The position numbers and the translations under genes are program-made. DNA of 30,132 nt from Candidatus Acidiferrales bacterium (lineage in GTDB: Bacteria; Acidobacteriota; Terriglobia; Acidoferrales; UBA7541), in NCBI GenBank assembly GCA_030043155.1, contig JASHYE010000121.1, forward strand, positions 1-30,132, read 5' to 3'. Shown here in pieces: positions 16,739 through 24,681 of the stretch; position 1 is the stretch's first letter; each line of letters begins with the position of its first letter. Below the pieces are notes generated by a model. The model was not told the DNA's origin, ran no database searches, and saw only the letters and a program-made list of their open reading frames with translations.

Positions 16739-17536
16739 TCACTTCCAGTTGGGAAAGGGAACTCTTGATGAATTTCTTGCGCTCAAAATGAGCTCCCGAA
16801 CGAGCTTGCGTCGGCGGAGCAACTGCTCCAGCAGCCGAAACAGCGCATCCTGGTCGAAATTGTACCATTCGGGCGGAATCTCCCGCGCAATCTCATCGAG
16901 TACGCCCTCGTCCATTCGCTTCTCCACGCGTTCAATCCATGGCTCGAATGCCTCCCATCCGCGGACTTGATCGTACACAGCCGAACGCGTGTAAATCCCG
17001 CGAAGAGGTGCGTCGGGGAAATTCCACTCTGATGCGTTGAAGCAAAAACCATGATCAATCATGAGCGCGCGGTATCGGTCCGAATCGTGGTCGCACAGAA
17101 ATATGGCCTGCCTCCCGTTCGTGTTGCAAGTCCATTTGTCGAAAACGAATACTCCGCAGAAATCTGTGAGGTTCTCAACCTGCCGCAGCTGCTCATCCGG
17201 CAGAAAGTCGTACACCGCTGTCGTCGCCGGATGCCCTGGATACTGTGAACCGAATTGCAGGCCGGCAGTGCACGGTACGCGGCCTCGGCCGAGTTGCACG
17301 CATAGATCGTCGGTCAGCTCTACCATTTCCCGCAAGATTTCCACGATCGCCGCTCCCGCGACCGCTATCCCCATCCTTGCCGCTAACCTCGTTCCAAGCA
17401 ATTCGTTCGCCAGAATCCGCGTTCCTTGCGGATTATTCTGGAATTTCACGATATAGAATTTCTCATCCGCGCAGCGCACCAGATGCGACTGCGCGCCACC
17501 GCGCATCCGGCGTATGTACTGAGTTGCTAGCGGCAT
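16739..17536 (-). CDS. HipA-like Ser/Thr kinase domain protein
   Basis: A 265-aa protein with the kinase core of the HipA / PI3-4-kinase-like family but without the N-terminal HipA subdomain. Lys31 (FYIVKFQNN) fits the ATP-binding lysine, Asp133 with Asn138/Asn140 (FDKWTCNTNGRQ) the catalytic loop, and Asp161 (MIDHGFCFN) the metal-binding Asp. All key residues are present, so activity is plausible. In HipA toxins the target is glutamyl-tRNA synthetase; the target here is unknown. There is no HipB-like antitoxin next to it; the partner gene is DUF3037, 3 nt downstream. AGGA lies 10 nt before the ATG. It may be read with the MutS-like gene 133 bp upstream. Confidence 0.75.
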   Translation of the reverse strand: MPLATQYIRRMRGGAQSHLVRCADEKFYIVKFQNNPQGTRILANELLGTRLAARMGIAVAGAAIVEILREMVELTDDLCVQLGRGRVPCTAGLQFGSQYPGHPATTAVYDFLPDEQLRQVENLTDFCGVFVFDKWTCNTNGRQAIFLCDHDSDRYRALMIDHGFCFNASEWNFPDAPLRGIYTRSAVYDQVRGWEAFEPWIERVEKRMDEGVLDEIAREIPPEWYNFDQDALFRLLEQLLRRRKLVRELILSARNSSRVPFPNWK

Positions 17537-17669
17537 CGAGGCGGTATCCTAACAGCCTTGTGCAGCGCAGCGAGAAATGATTTTTCAATTTGGGAATGGA
17601 CTGCTGAGTTCCACTGATAGGATTGACCTCGAAGTTTCAGTTGGGCACATCGCACACCGGTCGAGTGCC

Positions 17670-19472
17670 TTACACCTTCAAGCCAATCCAACGCATCAAA
17701 TCGAGCGCATTGCTCTTGGGCACGACTCCCTCGCGCAGCTTGTAATCGAAACTCATTTCACCGTTCGCAATCTGATCCTCAAAATGAACGTTGCGGATTT
17801 TTCCGTCCAGCGTCGCTTCAATTTTCGTCAAGGCCAGATCATGCGTGGTTACAATGCCAATCGCATCTCTTGCCAAGAGAGCCTGCAGCAGCGCTTCCGA
17901 GCCAATCTGCCGGTCATGCGAATTCGTTCCCTCGAGAAGCTCATCGAATAGAAACATAAGCGGCCTGCCCTTTTCCGCGAGCGCAGCAACCTGGCGTATC
18001 CGCAAGATTTCTGTGTAAAAATTCGAGCGGCCTTCCTGCAGCGAATCCGTGCTGCGAATTCGCGTGCCCAGCGCCATAGAACTCAGCTCCATCGATTTCG
18101 CGCGCACTGGAGCCCCGGCATTTGCCAGGACGAAATTGACTCCCACCGTGCGCAGGAGCGTGCTCTTGCCGGACATATTGGAACCGCTGACCAGCAAGAC
18201 TCGCGTTCCATCCCCAAGTTGCACGGAATTTCTTACGCATCGTGCAGCTGGAATCAACGGATGCCCAAGCTCCTCGCCAGCGAAGAGTGGACAGCCTTCG
18301 TCTTCGTCAACAAAGGCTGGAAACGGATCCGCCGGATGCTCGTAAGCGTATGCGGAAACCGAAAGCAGCGCCTCGAATTCCGCTACCGCCTCGATGCACA
18401 ATCGCACCTTCGACCCAAACCGTTTTCTCCAGAAATCCGCGCTGATGCCGATCTGCACGATGTACAGCAAGGGCAAATCGATAACCTTCATTAACAGGCT
18501 GTCTCGCGCATCAATCCAATTGATGATATGCGCCAGCTTCTTTATCCAAACCGACGCGGGCTGCGCCGCACTTCGCAGTTCACTTTGGAAGCCGCGAAGC
18601 TTTTCGGAAGTAAAGTGCTCGTTTTCCATCTGTCTCAAGATCTTTGAAAAAATGAGCAGCCCATCTTCATCGCATCCGATTCCGGTGATCGCGGCCTCGG
18701 CGCGCTTGCGCAGCAACGCGTACACGCCGCTGTTGATGAACAGCACGACGAAAAATGGCGCGTAGATTCCTGCTGCTACCCACGGCACAATCGCGCCGAG
18801 CTGCAAAATCGCCAAAGCAACCGCGGCAACTCTCAATGCGGAATTTGCAATTTGAGGAGGAGTTTCCGCCCACGCCGTTAGGGCCTTCGCGTCCAGACTT
18901 CCGGTCAGCCCTGTGTCAAGCAGCGCTGTACTTTCGCGAAAATCCAGCTTTTCCCGAAGATCATTTACATTGGCTTGTCTCTCCCGAATGTCCGACACGC
19001 CAGAAGCTGAGGTTAGCCATTTCGCCAGCCGTTCTTCGCCCATCGGTGTCTGCGCCGAGGACAACAGCTCGAAAAGCCCGCCGCGGCCAAAAATATCAAG
19101 GTCGTCCGCGTAGATGTGCGCCGCGTCCCGAAATTGATCTCCGGTTGAGCCGCTTCCGCTCCATCGGTCCTCAATTCGCGCGAGTCCGCGCTCGTAAAAA
19201 GCCGCAGCGCGTTCCGCTCGTGTGCGAGCGCGAATCGTCAGCTCGTGCCACACTGCCAGCGCGGCATAAAGAGCGACGGGGATTGCGAGCCAATACGCTG
19301 ACGCGCGATGCATTCCCAGCGAGTACCACGCGAGCACCAGCCCCGCCACGATCACCAACAATTTGCAGTTGCCGATCCGAATGTGAATGCGTTCGCGCTC
19401 GGCACGCACCTGCATGCGAGCCTCCTTGCGCGCGGCATATTCCATCACTGGTGCGTTCAGTTGTGTTGCCAC
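17670..19472 (-). CDS. Membrane-anchored MutS-like ATPase
   Basis: A 600-aa protein with a MutS-type ATPase at its C-terminus: Walker A GSNMSGKST (430-438), Walker B MFLFDELLEGTNS (506-518) and VTTHD (541-545). Ahead of it are a MutS-core-like helical region and four hydrophobic segments in two pairs (about 36-52 and 59-76; 213-233 and 237-255). The mismatch-recognition and connector domains of true MutS are absent, so mismatch repair is unlikely. The start is uncertain. GTG 19472 keeps a PVMEYAARKEAR stretch that I believe is conserved in relatives but has no Shine-Dalgarno; ATG 19415 has a perfect AAGGAGG 5 nt upstream and gives 581 aa. It sits upstream of the HipA-like/DUF3037 pair. Function unknown. 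Confidence 0.82.
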   Translation of the reverse strand: MATQLNAPVMEYAARKEARMQVRAERERIHIRIGNCKLLVIVAGLVLAWYSLGMHRASAYWLAIPVALYAALAVWHELTIRARTRAERAAAFYERGLARIEDRWSGSGSTGDQFRDAAHIYADDLDIFGRGGLFELLSSAQTPMGEERLAKWLTSASGVSDIRERQANVNDLREKLDFRESTALLDTGLTGSLDAKALTAWAETPPQIANSALRVAAVALAILQLGAIVPWVAAGIYAPFFVVLFINSGVYALLRKRAEAAITGIGCDEDGLLIFSKILRQMENEHFTSEKLRGFQSELRSAAQPASVWIKKLAHIINWIDARDSLLMKVIDLPLLYIVQIGISADFWRKRFGSKVRLCIEAVAEFEALLSVSAYAYEHPADPFPAFVDEDEGCPLFAGEELGHPLIPAARCVRNSVQLGDGTRVLLVSGSNMSGKSTLLRTVGVNFVLANAGAPVRAKSMELSSMALGTRIRSTDSLQEGRSNFYTEILRIRQVAALAEKGRPLMFLFDELLEGTNSHDRQIGSEALLQALLARDAIGIVTTHDLALTKIEATLDGKIRNVHFEDQIANGEMSFDYKLREGVVPKSNALDLMRWIGLKV

Positions 19473-19614
19473 GTTTTTCTATTCATGACCCAGGTGCATC
19501 CCTCATCGGCCGGGATCAGTCTACATCGAGCGCCGCTGTTCCAGTGCGCCATGATTAAATGCGTGCGCGTCTGCCATGGTCGGTGATTGCGCAATGCTTG
19601 ACAGCCAGGGGGCA

Positions 19615-22008
19615 TTATTGACGAAGCAGGCTAGATTGTAACTGGAGAGCTTTTTTCTTCAACGGTAAGTCCGGGTCCGAATCGTTCCAAAGCGCCAAAA
19701 AGCTCTTTACTCTGTTCAGCGCCTTTTGTCTTTCGCCGATTCGCGCATAATCCTCAGCCAGCGAATATTGATCCTCAAGGCAATCTTGTTGCGGCTCCCA
19801 CCCTTGCCACCCTATCGGCAAGGCCACAAGCTTCTCATAGGAACTGATCGCCTGGTTAATGTGTCCCGCCTGTTCGTATGTGCGACCCAGGGTGTCGAGT
19901 GTCAACGAAACAAGACTGACGGAGCCGCTGCTCTCCGCGTTTTCCAGGTATTTCAACGCTTGATCACTTTCGCCCTTCGCATCTGCAATCTCCGCCCTCA
20001 GAATCGCTACATAGGAAGATTGCTCTTCTGATTGCTTGTCTGCAAGAGGCAGTATCTCAGCAAGAATCCTTTCCGCTTTCACTACGTCCCCGGCCCGCGC
20101 ATACGCCTCGCCCACAAGCGATCCGTAATCGACCTTGGCTTCTAATGCGGGGAAGCTGGCCATAATGAGGTCCAGTTCGGCAATCTGCTCCTGCTTGCGT
20201 CCTTCTCCAGCGGCAACCGAGGCAAGTAAGTAACGAACCCTCGCCTCTGAGAAAGTGCTCTTGGCTGTACTATCGATCTTAAGTGCCATTTGCAGGTACT
20301 TCTGCCCCTCCCGGTAATCGCCGCGATAGAGGTCAAGAAGCCCAAGCGATCGGAGTCCCTGCTCTTGAAGCCTTGGATCCTTTGACAAGCTCGAGAAAAA
20401 CTGTTCGGCCCTGCTGATCTGACCGTCTTCAACTAACGTGAACCCATATTCCCGGCTAATATCCCCTGCAACTTGAATACGAGGATTAATCTTGAACGCT
20501 TGATCGTAAGCTGCGAGGCTAGCTGTCAGCTGCCCGACCGAATGATACGCGGTCGCCATATCGACATAAGTGTTAGCGTTGTTGGGTTCTATGCGCAGGA
20601 TCTGCTGGTCCTGCGCTATACCTTCAGCGGAGTGGCCGTTCGTCCGCAGTAGCCGCGCATAGTTGAAGCGCATCTGCAAGTCATCAGGGTATTCCTGGAG
20701 ATAGCGTTCATACCGTTGCATCGCTTCTGGAACGTAGCCTCGGTCCTCTGCATATTCGGTGTCGATGATCTCGCGTTCGCGGGGCGTCACCCTCGAAGCA
20801 TTCGCCAGTGCTTTCTCGTAGAACCTCTGCCCATCGCTATACCGGTTGTAGATGAAACTGTAATAGGCACCGCCCAATGCAGCGTTCGCCATCGCGAAAT
20901 CAGGATCGATCGCGACTGCCGCCTGAAAACTCGCAAGCGCTTCGGCGTATTTGCCGGCATGCCACAGCAGCTTCCCGTTCGAATAGTCCTTCAACGCCTG
21001 CAAAGAGGGAGTCGTCGCCTGCTCCAGCGGCATCTCCGCGCGATGAATCTGATACAAAGACTCGCCCAGATCCTGCCGAACTTCTCCCGAGATTTTGTCC
21101 AGCGCATCGAGCAGATGATTCTCGCCATCGGACCGTTCCGAGTAGGCACGCACGGTGTCGTCGGTCAACGGATCGATGAGTTGGGCCGTAACCTCGTATT
21201 CCTCGCCTGTGCGCGTGACGCTCGTGGCAATTAAACCGCGAATATTTTCGCGCTGGCAGATCTCCCGGCCCACGGCCCTCGAAATTCTCTCGTTTACACC
21301 CCTCCCCATCATCTGAAGCACGGGCCCCAACTGGTCATGAGGGAACACATTCACTTGGCGCGATTGCTCCAAGCTGACCCGAAACGCCGTCCCCAGTGCA
21401 TAATCGAAACGCGCGTCGCCCGTCTGGTTTTCAAAATCGGTAACGAGTACTGCATCGGTTCGGCTGAAGGAAAGCGCCGGGCGCCCGTGCAGCAGCCAAT
21501 CTGCCAATCCGCCGAAGATCACCAGCGCGACTGCCCCGAACGCCAACAAACTCGCGAATCCCGTTCGGGACCGTTTGTGCAGCATGGGATCTCGCGCCAT
21601 CGTCGCGTCCACACACACGGGACTTGCCAGAGACGCGCTTGTCCCAGCCTGCGCACTGTTCTCGCTCACTTCCGTAATTGGCGAGATAAACCGGTAACCT
21701 CTCCTCGGAATAGTTTCAATGAATCGCGGATTCTCCGATTCATCGTCAAGTATCTTGCGGAGCTTGTTCATCGCGGCATTAAGGCTGTCTTCAAAGCCGA
21801 CAAAGGTGCCGCTAGGCCACAGACGCGCTCCCAGCTCTTGCCGCGTAAACATCTCCCCAGGCCGTTCCAGCAAAATCGCCAGCAGCCGGAAAGGCTGGTC
21901 GGAGATTTTCAGTCGGATTCCATTCTTTCGCAGTTCACCCGCACTCATGTCGCATTGATAAACGCCGAAGGAGATCACGCGCCGAGGAGCGGGCTCATTC
22001 ATTCTCAT
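19615..22008 (-). CDS. Winged-helix / transmembrane / TPR regulator (CadC-like layout)
   Basis: A 797-aa protein. Residues 12-108 are an OmpR/PhoB-type winged helix (ISDQPFRLLAILLERPGEMF, then ETIPRRGYRFISPI). A single membrane helix lies at about 151-173. Next is a TolB/FlgO-like nucleotide-cyclase-associated type domain (VLVTDFENQTGDARFDYALG), followed by some 450 residues of TPR-like repeats. The layout places DNA binding in the cytoplasm and a large sensory or scaffold part outside, as in CadC. Such proteins are numerous in Acidobacteriota and mostly uncharacterised. The ATG at 22008 is used, with a second in-frame ATG two codons on; neither has a strong Shine-Dalgarno. Target genes unknown. 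Confidence 0.85.
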   Translation of the reverse strand: MRMNEPAPRRVISFGVYQCDMSAGELRKNGIRLKISDQPFRLLAILLERPGEMFTRQELGARLWPSGTFVGFEDSLNAAMNKLRKILDDESENPRFIETIPRRGYRFISPITEVSENSAQAGTSASLASPVCVDATMARDPMLHKRSRTGFASLLAFGAVALVIFGGLADWLLHGRPALSFSRTDAVLVTDFENQTGDARFDYALGTAFRVSLEQSRQVNVFPHDQLGPVLQMMGRGVNERISRAVGREICQRENIRGLIATSVTRTGEEYEVTAQLIDPLTDDTVRAYSERSDGENHLLDALDKISGEVRQDLGESLYQIHRAEMPLEQATTPSLQALKDYSNGKLLWHAGKYAEALASFQAAVAIDPDFAMANAALGGAYYSFIYNRYSDGQRFYEKALANASRVTPREREIIDTEYAEDRGYVPEAMQRYERYLQEYPDDLQMRFNYARLLRTNGHSAEGIAQDQQILRIEPNNANTYVDMATAYHSVGQLTASLAAYDQAFKINPRIQVAGDISREYGFTLVEDGQISRAEQFFSSLSKDPRLQEQGLRSLGLLDLYRGDYREGQKYLQMALKIDSTAKSTFSEARVRYLLASVAAGEGRKQEQIAELDLIMASFPALEAKVDYGSLVGEAYARAGDVVKAERILAEILPLADKQSEEQSSYVAILRAEIADAKGESDQALKYLENAESSGSVSLVSLTLDTLGRTYEQAGHINQAISSYEKLVALPIGWQGWEPQQDCLEDQYSLAEDYARIGERQKALNRVKSFLALWNDSDPDLPLKKKALQLQSSLLRQ

Positions 22009-22365
22009 GTACCCGGATGATCCTGTAGCTGAATTTTAACATACTCGCGCCCTTTCGCCCGACATGATTCAGTTAGGGCTTTCCTCATTCTCGGCGTTGT
22101 TTCTCAATCGGTAATCTATTTTGAGAGCAGGAAATCTGACACCGAAGCCCTTCAGGCGCGAATCCATCGTTGATGCCTCTCAATTTTCGGGCGTATCCTT
22201 GCTCGTGTGGCGCAGAGTTGCGCGCAGTTCGCGTGGCTGAGCGAGATGTTTCGGTGACCTCAGTGCGGCTGCTGTCTGCTTTTCTTCGGAGCCTTCGCAG
22301 CAATCGAAGACGACACTATTGCAAAACCCCGTCCTAAGCTACAATGCAGCAAGAAGTTGATCTTC
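22009..22365. other. Non-coding stretch before tRNA-Ser
   Basis: This 357-base divergent region lies between the TPR regulator and the tRNA. A TAAAAT-like hexamer on the minus strand (22038-22033) could be a -10 for the regulator, but no matching -35 is visible. Short open frames in it lack Shine-Dalgarno sites and recognisable protein content. I see nothing else apart from the possible tRNA promoter. Confidence 0.5.
22319..22345 (+). promoter_or_regulatory. Possible tRNA-Ser promoter
   Basis: TACAAT at 22340-22345 lies 20 bp before the mature tRNA. TTGCAA at 22319-22324 is a fair -35, but the spacer is only 15 bp, so this is tentative. Confidence 0.35.
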
Positions 22366-22458
<93 letters not shown>

Positions 22459-22487
22459 GAATTCGTTTTTCCCTTGTAAATCGCTGA

Positions 22488-22946
22488 TTCCCACGCCCCG
22501 ACTTCTCCGATCTCAGGGGATTCGAGGGTTGGTCGGTGGCCTTTTCAGTCCGTACCCGCAGTGCTGAAAGTGATCGTCGCCGATCCGGCCATGATCGAAG
22601 CGTACAAGGCCGGGGTTCTAAGCAGGGGGTCAGTCTTTCCCGATGGCTCCGAAATCGTGAAGCTCGAATGAAAGCCGAAGAAGAGCACAGAAGCTCAGTT
22701 CCCCGTGGGCGTGTCGGACGTGTCTACGCAGGCTTTCGTGATGGAAAAAGGCAGCAAGAGATTTCCGAAACCGGCGGTTGGGGATCCGCGGTGTTCAACT
22801 ACGATGCCGCGTTGGACAAGTTCACAGCCGATCCCAGCTCCGCAGACTGCGGAAACACATGCTACTCGGCCGCAAAGATGAAGGATTACATCTTCCACCC
22901 GAACGGAGAAGCGCTGAACTCGAGTCGTAGATTCCGATTCCCCTAA
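22488..22946 (+). pseudogene. Decayed cytochrome P460-like gene
   Basis: Reading across frames recovers a cytochrome P460-like protein. DFSDLRGFEGWSVAFSV starts in one frame (22500). The next frame gives VLKVIVADPAMIEAYKAGV (22561), FPDGSEIVKLE, an in-frame TGA at 22669-22671, then KPKKSTEAQFPVGV and KRFPK. The first frame resumes with TGGWGSAVFNYDA (22768 onward) and KDYIFHP. So there are two frameshifts (near 22555-22566 and 22767-22771) and one stop, probably a former Trp codon. The haem site reads CGNTCY (22848-22865): where the axial His should follow the second Cys there is Tyr. The signal peptide and true start are missing; homology stops about 30 bp after the tRNA. Family assignment is from memory of conserved P460 text, not from a search. 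Confidence 0.72.
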
Positions 22947-23180
22947 GCCAGTTAGCTTCTCGTCAGACTGAAGGTTCAAGATGAATGATCAACTAACGAA
23001 CGAGGAACCTCTTAGCATACGCCGGGTCTATGTTCGAAGAAGGACTTTGTAGGCTTGATTAAAGCAAGTCGTGATTGCAGGCATTACTCCTGTCCAATTC
23101 ATCTCGACACCTCGATCGTCACTGACTTGCGGAGCACAAGAGAGAACCACGAAATCGCGGCATGCTTGCCCCGTTCGGCG

Positions 23181-24437
23181 CTACTGCGTCGGAACAAAGA
23201 GTTCTAACCTGACGTGCCACGAAACCGACTGGCCTGGCTGGAGAAAAACCATTCCCGTGTTTCTTTTGCCCCAGGTCTTGGTATTGAATGGATCGGCCAG
23301 GTTGAATTGCGGCTCTGTGACGACGTAATCCTTGTCGGGCGGGGCATAGACTTGGATCGCTTTGATTTGAGGCGACATGCCGATCAAGCGGAGGCCATAA
23401 TGAGCGGCGGGATCGGTGATTTCGATAACCACGTTGCCGGCGGGGTCGCGCTTCAGATCTGTAAAGCAATCGTCCATGTACAAGGTCGGACCCAGCGCGG
23501 CGCCGTTGGGAGCAGTGAAATCATAGGGTGTGTCCTTTACGGAAACGATTTTTCCGGTGGGGAATACATCGTCGTAATTGTTGACCAGGGTCCGCATATC
23601 CGCCGGCACATGCAATCTCGACTGCGCTCGCTGGCCGCTGGGGAAACGGAAATAAGGATGAAAGCTAATGGCCATGGGCAGACGCTCGTCGCCGACGTTT
23701 TTTGCGGTAACGATGACGTCCAAAGCGTCGCTCTTCAAAATCATCCGCACGCCGACGTCAGTCTTGGAAGGCCAGTGCCCGCCGAAGTCGCCCCCGTGCA
23801 AGAGAGCTGACACGGATGATTCTCCAGGGCCGTTGTGCTCTCTCACGTCCTGAAAATGGGCGGACATTATCAAGCCGTGCATTGCATGGACTTCCGCTCC
23901 GGGTTTCTTCCCTTTCCAGTTCGCGGGAAGAGACATTATTTTGCCGTCGATCATGGTTTCGATCGTCTTGCCGTCAGCGGACAGTTTTCCTCGGATACGA
24001 TTCGGATACGGAAGGAGAATTGCGCCGCCCATGGAAAAGCTCTTGTTACCAAACGCATCATTGTGATTTTCAAGAAGGTCTTTGGCGCCTTGCAGGTCCG
24101 GAGCATCGAGCAGGTCGATGTCTCCTTTGTCGGGCAAATAGGCCTTCACCTGAAGCAAATTCATGCCGTTTCCCGGCAGAATGACGGCTTCGAGAAAACT
24201 CGGTTTGGTTTTATCAACCGCTTTTGGCCGCGTCAAAATCACCGCGGGTTCACCGCCGATCCGGATTGTTGACGACGTTTCGGTAGATAGCATGGCACCC
24301 GACTTCGCAGGCCGACCCTTGGATGCGAGGCTCGGAACCGCCTGCAAGGAGATGAGAGCAATAGCTAAGCAAAAAAAGGCGAGGATTTTCGGACTCACCG
24401 CCAAAGGTAAAGTAGTATTGAGTAAACGTTTTCTCAT
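23181..24437 (-). CDS. Exported aldose 1-epimerase (GalM family)
   Basis: A 418-aa mutarotase that interconverts alpha and beta anomers of aldoses. A Sec-type signal (MRKRLLN, then a hydrophobic run to about residue 37) makes it exported or lipid-independent periplasmic. Substrate-binding Asn146-Arg147 (PYPNRIRG) and His187 (AMHGL), the catalytic acid His260 (SFHPYFRF) and the catalytic base Glu375 (VTEPQF) are all present. It is divergent from the GH51 gene, so L-arabinose is the likely sugar, though GalM enzymes are promiscuous. There is no clear Shine-Dalgarno. The first codons overlap a LacI-type palindrome. Confidence 0.9.
   Translation of the reverse strand: MRKRLLNTTLPLAVSPKILAFFCLAIALISLQAVPSLASKGRPAKSGAMLSTETSSTIRIGGEPAVILTRPKAVDKTKPSFLEAVILPGNGMNLLQVKAYLPDKGDIDLLDAPDLQGAKDLLENHNDAFGNKSFSMGGAILLPYPNRIRGKLSADGKTIETMIDGKIMSLPANWKGKKPGAEVHAMHGLIMSAHFQDVREHNGPGESSVSALLHGGDFGGHWPSKTDVGVRMILKSDALDVIVTAKNVGDERLPMAISFHPYFRFPSGQRAQSRLHVPADMRTLVNNYDDVFPTGKIVSVKDTPYDFTAPNGAALGPTLYMDDCFTDLKRDPAGNVVIEITDPAAHYGLRLIGMSPQIKAIQVYAPPDKDYVVTEPQFNLADPFNTKTWGKRNTGMVFLQPGQSVSWHVRLELFVPTQ
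24420..24435. promoter_or_regulatory. LacI/GalR-type operator candidate at the epimerase start
   Basis: GAGTAAACGTTTTCTC is a 16-bp palindrome with one mismatched pair, centred on CG within AAACGTTT, the core of many LacI-family operators. It overlaps codons 1-6 of the epimerase gene, downstream of its likely promoter, where a bound repressor could act as a roadblock. Confidence 0.55.
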
Positions 24438-24475
24438 AATTTGGTCTATCAGCGATCCGGGCCTTTCGAGGAATT

Positions 24476-24505
24476 CTTATAGCGAAATTTTAAGGCTCAA
24501 AGCAA
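24476..24505 (-). promoter_or_regulatory. Candidate promoter of the epimerase gene
   Basis: On the minus strand TTGCTT (24505-24500) and TATAAG (24481-24476) are 18 bp apart, about 38 bp upstream of the epimerase start codon. It lies between the two LacI-type palindromes. Confidence 0.4.
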
Positions 24506-24567
24506 GTTTTTTTTCGACGAAGCCGACGAGGCTGAGGTCGCAGACTTAGCGATTTGGCCTCTTGACC

Positions 24568-24580
24568 GGTAAACGTTTCC
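24568..24580. promoter_or_regulatory. LacI/GalR-type operator candidate in the divergent region
   Basis: GGTAAACGTTTCC contains the same AAACGTTT core, with a G/C pair at the sixth position of each arm and one mismatch at the fifth. It lies about 100 bp upstream of the GH51 start. Its centre is 147 bp from the other palindrome, close to 14 helical turns, a spacing that would allow one tetrameric repressor to loop the DNA. Confidence 0.58.
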
Positions 24581-24681
24581 AGCGTAATACATTTGCCGAG
24601 CCTGGGCCGTTTGATCGGTAGCTTGCGGTTTTGTGGTCTGCTCTTTGCGCGTCTGCTTGATTTTAATGATCCGGAGTCAAC

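Noticed and set aside
18755..19558. 267-aa open frame antisense to the MutS-like gene
   Set aside because: Arg/Pro/Ser-rich translation typical of a shadow frame over a real gene with Walker motifs.
19598..19620. TTGACA on the plus strand between the TPR and MutS-like genes
   Set aside because: No -10 element at the right distance and no plus-strand gene downstream; it lies beyond the end of minus-strand genes.
22085..22303. 72-aa minus-strand open frame before the tRNA
   Set aside because: Arg/Ser-rich, no Shine-Dalgarno and no similarity that I recognise; probably non-coding.
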